NCBI GenBank assembly: GCA_035772735.1
Contig: JASDFA010000002.1
Coordinates: 806,001-870,000 of the forward strand
Direction: 5' to 3'
DNA from: Datura wrightii
Taxonomy: Eukaryota; Streptophyta; Magnoliopsida; Solanales; Solanaceae
Length of the DNA: 64,000 nt
Shown: piece after piece, positions 1 through 9,352 of the stretch
How the letters are laid out: the number at the start of each line of letters is the position of its first letter
Position numbering within the stretch: position 1 is the stretch's first letter
Position numbers and translations under genes: made by a program
The notes under the pieces: generated by a model
Database searches by the model: none
What the model was told of the DNA's origin: nothing
Seen by the model: only the letters and a program-made list of their open reading frames with translations

Positions 1-3000
1 GGCTGTGCGCAGCCTGCGGGGCCTAGTGACGGGTGCTCTATCAATTAGTTTGATCGGCATCACTATTTTTCGCATAAATGACAATTTACGATTTTCTCAG
101 TTTTCGGTGAATAACCCACGGATTTCTGGAGATTTGATCGACCGTCTCCGTTCGGCCCCAAATTTTGGCTGTGCGCAGCCTGCGGGGCCTGGTGACGGGC
201 GCCCTGTGATTTCTTTCGATCGGCATCACTATTTTTCGCATAAATGACAATTTACGATTTTCTCGGTTTTCGGTGAATGTTAGCCCACGGATTTCTGGAG
301 ATTTGATCGACCGCCTCCGTTCGGCCCCAAATTTTGGCCGTGCGCATCCTGCGGGGCCTGGTGACGGGCGCCCTGTCAACTCGTTTGATGGGCATCACTA
401 TTTTTCGCATAAATGACAATTTACGATTTTCTCGATTTTCGGTGTATGTTAGCCCACGGATTTCTGGAGATGTGATCGACCGTCTCTGTTCGGCCCCAAA
501 TTTTGGCTATGCGTAGCCTGCGGGGCCTAGTGACGGGCGCTCTATCAATTCGTTTGATCGGCATCACTATTTTTCGCATAAATGACAATTTACGATTTTC
601 TCGGTTTTCGGTGAATGTTAGCCCACGGATTTCTGGAGATTTGATCGACCGCCTCCGTTCGGCCCCAAATTTTGGCCGTGCGCAGCCTGTGGGGCCTGGT
701 GACGGGCGCCCTGTCAACTCGTTTGATGGGCATCACTATTTTTCGCATAAATGACAATTTTCGATTTTCTCGGTTTTCGGTGTATGTTAGCACACGGATT
801 TCTGGAGATTTGATCGGCCGTCTCCGTTCGGCCCCAAATTTTGGCTGTGCGCAGCCTGCGGGGCCTGGTGACGGGCGCCCTGTCATTTCTCTTGATCGGC
901 ATCACTATTTTTTGCAGAAATGACAATTTACGATTTTCTCGGTTTTCGGTGAATGTTAGCCCACGGATTTCTGGAGATTTGATCGACCGCCTCCGTTCGG
1001 CTCCAAATTTTGGCCGTGCGCTGCCTGCGGGGCCTGGTGACGGGCGCCCTGTCAACTCGTTTGATGGGCATCACTATTATTCGCATAAATGACAATTTAC
1101 GATTTTCTCGGTTTTCGGTGTATGTTAGCACTCGGATTTCTGGAGATTTGATCGACCGTCTCCGTTCGGCCCCAAATTTTGGCTGTGCACAGCCTGCGGG
1201 GCCTGGTGACGGGCGCCCTGTCATTTCTCTTGATCGGCATCACTATTTTTTGCAGAAATGATAATTTACGATTTTCTCGGTTTTCGGTGAATGTTAGCAC
1301 ACGGATTTCTGGAGATTTGATCGACCGTCTCCGTTCGGCCCCAAATTTTGGCTGTGCGCAGCCTGCGGGGCCTGGTGACGGGCGCCCTGTGATTTCTCTT
1401 GATCGGCATCACTATTTTTCGCAGAAATGACAATTTATGATTTTCTCGATTTTCGGTGTATGTTAGCCCACGGATTTCTGGAGATGTGATCGACCGTCTC
1501 CGTTCGGCCCCAAATTTTGGCTGTGCGTAGCCTGCGGGGCCTAGTGACGGGCGCTCTATCAATTCGTTTGATCGGCATCACTATTTTTCGCATAAATGAC
1601 AATTTACGATTTTCTCGGTTTTCGGTGAATGTTAGCCCACGGATTTCTGGAGATTTGATCGACCGCCTCCGTTCGGCCCCAAATTTTGGCCGTGCACAGC
1701 CTGCGGGGCCTGGTGACGGGCGCCCTGTCAACTCGTTTGATGGGCATCACTATTTTTCGCATAAATGACAATTTACGATTTTTTCGGTTTTCGATGTATG
1801 TTAGCACACGGATTTCTGGAGATTTGATCGACCGTCCCCGTTCGGCCCCAAATATTGGCTGTGCGCAGCCTGCGGGGCCTGGTGACGGGCGCCCTGTCAT
1901 TTCTCTTGATCGGCATCACTATTTTTTGCAGAAATGACAATTTACGATTTTCTCGGTTTTCGGTGAATGTTAGCCCACGGATTTCTGGAGATTTGATCGA
2001 CCGCCTCCGTTCGGCCCCATATTTTGGCCGTGCGCAGCCTGCGGGGCCTGGTGACCGGCGCCCATTCAACTCGTTTGATGGGCATCACTATTTTTCACAT
2101 AAATGACAATTTACGATTTTCTCGATTTTCGGTGTATGTTAGCCCACGGATTTCTGGAGATGTGATCGACCGTCTCCGTTCGGCCCCAAATTTTGGCTGT
2201 GCGCAGCCTGCGGGGCCTAGTGACGGGCGCTCTATCAATTCGTTTGATCGGCATCACTATTTTTCGCATAAATGACAATTTACGATTTTCTTGGTTTTCG
2301 GTGAATGTTAGCCCACGGATTTCTGGAGATTTGATCGACCGCCTCCGTTCGGCCCCAAATTTTGGCCGTGCACAGCCTGCGGGGCCTGGTGACGGGCGCT
2401 CTATCAATTCGTTTGATCGGCATCACTATTTTTCGCATAAATGACAATTTACGATTTTCTCGGTTTTCGGTGAATGTTAGCCCACGGATTTCTGGAGATT
2501 TGATCGACCGCCTCCGTTTGGCCCCAAATTTTGGCCGTGCGCAGCCTGCGGGGCCTGGTGACGGGCGCCCTGTCATTTCTCTTGATCGGCATCACTATTT
2601 TTCTTATAAATGACAATTTACGATTTTCTCGGTTTTCGGTGTATGTTAGCACACGGATTTCTGGAGATTTGATCGACCATCTCCGTTCGGCCCCAAATTT
2701 TGGCTGTGCGCAGCCTGCGGGGCCTGGTGACGTGCGCCCTGTCATTTCTCTTGATCGGCATCACTATTTTTTGCAGAAATGACAATTTATGATTTTCTCG
2801 GTTTTCGGTGAATGTTAGCACACGGATTTCTGGAGATTTGATCGACCGTCTCCGTTCGGCCCCAAATTTTGGCTGTGCGCAGCCTGCGGGGCCTGGTGAC
2901 GGGCGCCCTGTCATTTCTTTTGATCGGCATCACTATTTTTCAAACAAATGACAATTTACGATTTTCTCGATTTTCGGTGTATGTTAGCCCACGGATTTCT

Positions 3001-6000
3001 GGAGATGTGATCGACCGTCTCCGTTCGGGCCCATATTTTGGCTGTGCGCAGCCTGCGGGGCCTAGTGACGGGTGCTCTATCAATTCGTTTGATCGGCATC
3101 ACTATTTTTCGCATAAATGACAATTTACGATTTTCTCAGTTTTCGGTGAATGTTAACCCACGGATTTCTGGAGATTTGATCGACCGTCTCCGTTCGGCCC
3201 CAAATTTTGGCTGTGCGCAGCCTGCGGGGCCTGGTGACGGGCGCCCTGTGATTTCTTTCGATCGGCATCACTATTTTTCGCATAAATGACAATTTACGAT
3301 TTTCTCGGTTTTCGGTGAATGTTAGCCCACGGATTTCTGGAGATTTGATCGACCGCCTCCGTTCGGCCCCAAATTTTGGCCGTGCGCATCCTGCGGGGCC
3401 TGGTGACGGGCGCCCTATCAACTCGTTTGATGGGCATCACTATTTTTCGCATAAATGACAATTTACGATTTTCTCGATTTTCGGTGTATGTTAGCCCACG
3501 GATTTCTGGAGATGTGATCGACCGTCTCCGTTCGGCCCCAAATTTTGGCTATGCGTAGCCTGCGGGGCCTAGTGACGGGCGCTCTATCAATTCGTTTGAT
3601 CGGCATCACTATTTTTCGCATAAATGACAATTTACGATTTTCTCGGTTTTCGGTGAATGTTAGCCCACGGATTTCTGGAGATTTGATCGACCGCCTCCGT
3701 TCGGCCCCAAATTTTGGCCGTGCGCAGCCTGCGGGGCCTGGTGACGGGCGCCCTGTCAACTCGTTTGATGGGCATCACTATTTTTCGCATAAATGACAAT
3801 TTTCGATTTTCACGGTTTTCGATGTATGTTAGCACACGGATTTCTGGAGATTTGATCGGCCGTCTCCGTTCGGCCCCAAATTTTGGCTGTGCGCAGCCTG
3901 CGGGGCCTGGTGACGGGCGCCCTGTCATTTCTCTTGATCGGCATCACTATTTTTTGCAGAAATGACAATTTACGATTTTCTCGGTTTTCGGTGAATGTTA
4001 GCCCACGGATTTCTGGAGATTTGATCGACCGCCTCCGTTCGGCTCCAAATTTTGGCCGTGCGCTGCCTGCGGGGCCTGGTGACGGGCGCCCTGTCAACTC
4101 GTTTGATGGGCATCACTATTATTCGCATAAATGACAATTTACGATTTTCTCGGTTTTCGGTGTATGTTAGCACACGGATTTCTGGAGATTTGATCGACCG
4201 TCTCCGTTCGGCCTAAATTTTGGCTGTGCACAGCCTGCGGGGCCTGGTGATGGGCGCCCTATCATTTCTCTTGATCGGCATCACTATTTTTTGCAGAAAT
4301 GACAATTTACGATTTTCTCGGTTTTCGGTGAATGTTAGCACACGGATTTCTGGAGATTTGATCGACCGTCTCCGTTCGGCCCCAAATTTTGGCTGTGCGC
4401 AGCCTGCGGGGCCTGGTGATGGGCGCCCTGTCATTTCTTTTGATCGGCATCACTATTTTTCAAACAAATGACAATTTACGATTTTCTCGATTTTCGGTGT
4501 ATGTTAGCCCACGGATTTCTGAAGATGTGATCGACCATCTCCGTTCGGCCCCAAATTTTGGCTGTGCGCAGCCTGCGGGGCCTAGTGACGGGCGCTCTAT
4601 CAATTCGTTTGATCGGCATCACTGTTTTTCGCATAAATGACAATTTACGATTTTCTCGGTTTTCGGTGAATGTTAGCCCACGGATTTCTGGAGATTTGAT
4701 CGACCGCCTCCGTTCGGCCCCAAATTTTGGCCGTGCGCAGCCTGCGGGGCCTGGTGACGGGAGCCCTATCAACTCGTTTGATGGGCATCACTATTTTTCA
4801 CATAAATGACAATTTTCGATTTTCTCGGTTTTCGATGTATGTTAGCACACGGATTTCTGGAGATTTGATCGACCATCTCCGTTCGGCCCCAAATTTTGGC
4901 TGTGCGCAGCCTGCGGGGCCTGGTGACGGGCGCCCTGTCATTTCTCTTGATCGGCATCACTATTTTTTGCAGAAATGACAATTTATGATTTTCTCGGTTT
5001 TCAGTGAATGTTAGCACACGGATTTCTGGAGATTTGATCGACCGTCTCCGTTCGGCCCCAAATTTTGGCTGTGCGCAGCCTGCGGGGCCTGGTGACGGGC
5101 GCCCTGTGATTTCTCTTGATCGGCATCACTATTTTTCGCAGAAATGACAATTTATGATTTTCTCGATTTTCGATGTATGTTAGCCCACGGATTTCTGGAG
5201 ATGTGATCGACCGTCTCCGTTCGGCCCCAAATTTTGGCTGTGCGTAGCCTGCGGGGCCTAGTGACGGGCGCTCTATCAATTCGTTTGATCGGCATCACTA
5301 TTTTTCGCATAAATGACAATTTACGATTTTCTCGGTTTTCGGTGAATGTTAGCCCACAGATTTCTGGAGATTTGATCGACCGCCTCCGTTCGGCCCCAAA
5401 TTTTGCCCGTGCACAGCCTGCGGGGCCTGGTGACGGGCGCCCTGTCAACTCGTTTGATGGGCATCACTATTTTTCGCATAAATGACAATTTACGATTTTC
5501 TCGGTTTTCGATGTATGTTAGCACACGGATTTTTGGAGATTTGATCGACCGTCCCCGTTCGGCCCCAAATATTGGCTGTGCGCAGCCTGCGGGGCCTGGT
5601 GACGGGCGCCCTGTCATTTCTCTTGATCGGCATCACTATTTTTTGCAGAAATAACAATTTACGATTTTCTCGGTTTTCGGTGAATGTTAGCCCACGGATT
5701 TCTGGAGATTTGATCGACCGCCTCCGTTCGGCCCCATATTTTGGCCGTGCGCAGCCTGCGGGGCCTGGTGACGGGCGCCCATTCAACTCGTTTGATGGGC
5801 ATCACTATTTTTCACATAAATGACAATTTACGATTTTCTCGATTTTCGGTGTATGTTAGCCCACGAATTTCTGGAGATGTGATCGACCGTCTCCGTTCGG
5901 CCCCAAATTTTGGCTGTGTGCAGCCTGCGGGGCCTAGTGACGGGCGCTCTATCAATTCGTTTGATCGGCATCACTATTTTTTGCATAAATGACAATTTAC

Positions 6001-8503
6001 GATTTTCTCGGTTTTCGGTGAATGTTAGCCCACGGATTTCTGGAGATTTGATCGACCGCCTCCGTTCGGCCCCAAATTTTGGCCGTGCACAGCCTGCGGG
6101 GCCTGGTGACGGGCGCTCTATCAATTCGTTTGATCGGCATCACTATTTTTCGCATAAATGACAATTTACGATTTTCTCGGTTTTCGGTGAATGTTAGCCC
6201 ACGGATTTCTGGAGATTTGATCGACCGCCTCCGTTCGGCCCCAAATTTTGGCCGTGCGCAGCCTGCGGGGCCTGGTGACGGGCGCCCTGTCATTTCTCTT
6301 GATCGGCATCACTATTTTTCTTATAAATGACAATTTACGATTTTCTCGGTTTTCGGTGTATGTTAGCACACGGATTTCTAGAGATTTGATCGACCATCTC
6401 CGTTCGGCCCCAAATTTTGGCTATGCGCAGCCTGCGGGGCCTGGTGACGTGCGCCCTGTCATTTCTCTTGATCGGCATCACTATTTTTTGCAGAAATGAC
6501 AATTTACGATTTTCTCGGTTTTCGGTGAATGTTAGCACACGGATTTCTGGAGATTTGATCGACCGTCTCCATTCGGCCCCAAATTTTGGCTGTGCGCAGC
6601 CTGCGGGGCCTAATGACGGGCGCCCTGTCATTTCTTTTGATCGGCATCACTATTTTTCAAACAAATGACAATTTACGATTTTCTCGATTTTCGGTGTATG
6701 TTAGCACACGGATTTCTGGAGATGTGATCGACCGTCTCCGTTCGGGCCCATATTTTGGCTGTGCGCAGCCTGCGGGGCCTAGTGACGGGTGCTCTATCAA
6801 TTCGTTTGATCGACATCACTATTTTTCGCATAAATGACAATTTACGATTTTCTCAGTTTTCGGTGAATGTTAACCCACGGATTTCTGGAGATTTGATCGA
6901 CCGTCTCCGTTCGGCCCCAAATTTTGGCCGTGCGCATCCTGCGGGGCCTGGTGACGGGCTCCCTGTCAACTCGTTTGATGGGCATCACTATTTTTCGCAT
7001 AAATGACAATTTACGATTTTCTCGATTTTCGGTGTATGTTAGCCCACGGATTTCTGGAGATGTGATCGACCGTCTCCGTTCGGCCCCAAATTTTGGCTAT
7101 GCGTAGCCTGCGGGGCCTAGTGACGGGCGCTCTATCAATTCGTTTGATCGGCATCACTATTTTTCGCATAAATGACAATTTACGATTTTCTCGGTTTTCG
7201 GTGAATGTTAGCCCACGGATTTCTGGAGATTTGATCGACCGCCTCCGTTCGGCCCCAAATTTTGGCCGTGCGCAGCCTGCGGGGCCTGGTGACGGGCGCC
7301 CTGTCAACTCGTTTGATGGGCATCACTATTTTTCGCATAAATGACAATTTTCGATTTTCTCGGTTTTCGGTGTATGTTAGCACACGGATTTCTGGAGATT
7401 TGATCGGCCGTCTCCGTTCGGCCCCAAATTTTGGCTGTGCGCAGCCTGCGGGGCCTGGTGACGGGCGCCCTGTCATTTCTCTTGATCGGCATCACTATTT
7501 TTTGCAGAAATGACAATTTACGATTTTCTCGGTTTTCGGTGAATGTTAGCCCACGGATTTCTGGAGATTTGATCGACCGCCTCCGTTCGGCTCCAAATTT
7601 TGGCCGTGCGCTGCCTGCGGGGCCTGGTGACGGGCGCCCTGTCAACTCGTTTGATGGGCATCACTATTATTCGCATAAATGACAATTTACGATTTTCTCG
7701 GTTTTCGGTGTATGTTAGCACACGGATTTCTGGAGATTTGACGACCGTCTCCGTTCGGCCCCAAATTTTGGCTGTGCACAGCCTGCGGGGCCTGGTGACG
7801 GGCGCCCTGTCATTTCTCTTGATCGGCATCACTATTTTTTGCAGAAATGACAATTTACGATTTTCTCGGTTTTCGGTGAATGTTAGCACACGGATTTCTG
7901 GAGATTTGATCGACCGTCTCCGTTCGGCCCCAAATTTTGGCTGTGCGCAGCCTGCGGGGCCTGGTGACGGGCGCCCTGTCATTTCTTTTGATCGGCATCA
8001 CTATTTTTCAAACAAATGACAATTTACGATTTTCTCGATTTTCGGTGTATGTTAGCCCACGGATTTCTGAAGATGTGATCGACCGTCTCCGTTCGGCCCC
8101 AAATTTTGGCTGTGCGCAGCCTGCGGGGCCTAGTGACGGGCGCTCTATCAATTCGTTTGATCGGCATCACTGTTTTTCGCATAAATGACAATTTACGATT
8201 TTCTCGGTTTTCGGTGAATGTTAGCCCACGGATTTCTGGAGATTTGATCGACCGCCTCCGTTCGGCCCCAAATTTTGGCCGTGCGCAGCCTGCGGGGCCT
8301 GGTGACAGGCGTCCTATCAACTCGTTTGATGGGCATCACTATTTTTCGCATAAATGATAATTTACGATTTTCTCAGTTTTCGGTGTATGTTAGCACACGG
8401 ATTTCTGGAGATTTGATCGACCGTCTCCGTTCGGCCCCAAATTTTGGCTGTGCACGGCCTGCGTGGCCTGGTGACGGGCGCCCTGTCATTTCTTTTGATC
8501 CGC
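1..8503 (+). repeat. 169-bp satellite array, segment 1 (about 50 monomers)
   Basis: Head-to-tail monomers of 169 bp; landmarks such as GGCATCACTATT, TTAGCCCACGG and CCAAATTTTGG recur every 169 bases. Most differences are single bases. One-base deletions occur near 4213 (GGCCTAAATTTT) and 7738 (GATTTGACGACC). Monomers fall into recognisable types: a GTGAATGTTAGCCC / GATTTGATCGACCGCC / GGCCGTGC / TCAACTCGTTTGATGGGC type, a GTGTATGTTAGCCC / GATGTGATCGACCGTC / CTATCAATTCGTTTGATCGGC type, and a GTGTATGTTAGCACAC type followed by CATTTCTCTTGATC and TTTTTTGCAGAAATG. No gene is seen. The segment stops at the satellite motif TTTGATC, where the first insert begins after CGC. Confidence 0.97.
1270..8268 (+). 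repeat. Higher-order repeat of about 3.7 kb (22 monomers), two tandem copies
   Basis: Monomer order from about 1270 recurs at +3,717 bp (22 units less one base), for example the CCCCATATTTTGGCC monomer at 2016 and 5733. After about 6900 the spacing falls to 3,548 bp because the second copy lacks one monomer present at about 3207-3375. The first 1.4 kb also matches 3043-4421 at 3,042 bp (18 units). A third partial copy lies at about 10974-12240 (+6,247 bp). Confidence 0.85.
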
Positions 8504-8637
8504 TGTTACACCCCGTAAATTTCTAGCATATAGATGGCCTATTCGCGTGTTGGTTAAGAGTATTTGAAATACATACATGCTAGAAAAAGGCACGGGGAAA
8601 GATTGGACAAGCGGCAAGTCGGCGCGTCGCAAGGCAA

Positions 8638-8650
8638 AATGCGACTTATA
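8638..8650 (+). repeat. 27-bp minisatellite, contracted to a single partial unit (insert 1)
   Basis: Only AATGCGACTTATA remains before TTTCTATTATATATAAG. Inserts 2-6 hold three full units here. The length difference is exactly 81 bp. Confidence 0.8.
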
Positions 8651-8658
8651 ATTTCTAT

Positions 8659-8668
8659 TATATATAAG
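8659..8668 (+). promoter_or_regulatory. TATA box-like element of piece A (insert 1)
   Basis: TATATATAAG followed by CCCCACTTCGG, downstream of the minisatellite. The layout of tandem repeats, TATA box and then untranslated sequence fits an LTR U3/R promoter on the + strand. Equivalent sites are at 19887, 34156, 36937, 42422, 46724, 61023 and 63683. Activity is not shown by sequence. Confidence 0.5.
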
Positions 8669-8751
8669 CCCCACTTCGGTTTTAAATCAATTCATTACGG
8701 TAATCAGTAAGGAATCAGTATAGTACAGAAAGTGATCAGAATTTAGATAGT

Positions 8752-8833
8752 CCTATCATTTCGTTTGATCGGCATCACTATTTTTTGCATAAACGAGAAT
8801 TTACGATTTTCGCGATTTTTGGTATGTGTTAGC
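8752..8833 (+). repeat. 82-bp satellite fragment inside insert 1
   Basis: Runs from CCTATCATTTCGTTTGATC through GGCATCACTATTTTTTGCATAAACGAGAATTTACG to TATGTGTTAGC, in phase with the array. It supplies the part of the monomer missing between the left array edge (ends TTTGATC) and the right edge (starts TTTTCAG), plus about 20 bases of overlap with each. Equivalent fragments lie at 19980-20061, 34249-34330, 37030-37111, 42515-42596, 46817-46898, 61129-61210 and 63789-63870. Confidence 0.88.
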
Positions 8834-9005
8834 TCTTTATTAACAAAATAAGAACTGCCGAGATGCAAGTCTTTTGATGAGATCTTACATAATGTTGTTA
8901 AAACTGTAATATAATCGACGGAAAAATAGTTTATTAGAGGCATATTATATAAATGATCATAACTTTGGGCTGGATTATCCGTTTTACGCGATTTTTTTTT
9001 TCATT

Positions 9006-9212
9006 TTGTGTATTTTTTCGAGATCTATCTCGACAAACGGCCGAAAGGCGGTTTGGCCGAGCCAGTTTTCTAAAATATGCCTCTATCGCACTCATTTCAA
9101 CATATTTCCCAATATGGGTGACAATTTTAATTTAAAAACTGGTCCTAACGACCCACCACAACCGACACCACCATGGCAAGCGACCATGGTAGGCCAGCAC
9201 TACCACCACTAA
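9006..9212 (+). other. 68-codon ORF of piece B, doubtful coding (insert 1)
   Basis: Open frame from an ATG at 9006, with an internal ATG at 9113 (CAATATGGGTGAC) that would give 32 residues starting MGDNFNLKTG and rich in Pro (DPPQPTPPW), ending QHYHH. It is open at 20234-20440, 34503-34709, 37284-37490, 42769-42975 and 47071-47277. These copies spread together with the satellite, so conservation is weak evidence. Insert 8 has a premature TGA at the Trp codon. A Pro-rich start is seen in some plant gag proteins, so a gag 5' remnant is possible. No domain is recognised, and I think it is probably non-coding. Confidence 0.25.
9025..9060 (+). other. Two small stem-loops in piece B (insert 1)
   Basis: CGAGAT-CT-ATCTCG is a 6-bp stem. 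It is followed by a GCC-GAAA-GGC stem with a GNRA-type loop. In inserts 2-6 the second stem reads AAACTGCC-GAAA-GGCGGTTT, eight pairs including one G-T wobble; insert 1 has AAACGGCC, which breaks one pair. No RNA family is recognised. Confidence 0.5.
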
Positions 9213-9300
9213 TCTCTAGGATTTTATTTATATCATAAGGATAAGCATAAGTGTTTTAGTTTAAATTTTCTATCGCTGGGCATTCATCGATGGGCGTTGG

Positions 9301-9352
9301 GTCTCGACATAGGTTAGCATGTGACATCCGATGTCGTCCGGTCTGTCGAGAC
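9301..9352 (+). other. Nested hairpin in piece B (insert 1)
   Basis: Perfect 9-bp inverted repeat GTCTCGACA (9301-9309) / TGTCGAGAC (9344-9352). Its loop holds a second dyad, GACATC-C-GATGTC (9323-9335). A weaker arm pair GTTAGCA / TGCTAAC flanks it. Copies lie at 20529-20580, 34798-34849, 37579-37630 (one arm mutated), 43064-43115 and 47366-47417. In insert 8 (about 61678-61730) the right arm is TGTCGACAC. Confidence 0.7.

Noticed and set aside
1..8503. Open frames of about 83 codons (+) and 98 codons (-) in almost every monomer, as possible tandem protein genes
   Set aside because: They recur because the 169-bp DNA recurs. The period is not a multiple of three, so frames shift each unit, and both strands are open over the same G/C-rich half. 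No domains, promoters or codon-level conservation are seen.
8504..8845. Solo LTR from TGTTACACC to TTATTAACA (TGTTA / TAACA ends)
   Set aside because: The ends are weakly complementary, but no matching 5-bp target duplication flanks them, and the interval would include the satellite fragment. The direct repeats seen fit other boundaries.
8870..9060. Hammerhead ribozyme or retrozyme in the insert (TTTTGATGAGATC, GCCGAAAGGC)
   Set aside because: The conserved CTGATGA core and a correctly spaced GAAA do not occur together on either strand.
9040..9110. tRNA-like sequence (GGCGGTTTGGCCGAGCC)
   Set aside because: No B-box (GGTTCGA-type), no cloverleaf and no acceptor stem could be found.
9138..9160. 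Retrotransposon primer binding site (TGGTCCTAACGACCC)
   Set aside because: It is not preceded by a recognisable LTR end in CA, and I cannot match it to a tRNA 3' end with confidence.
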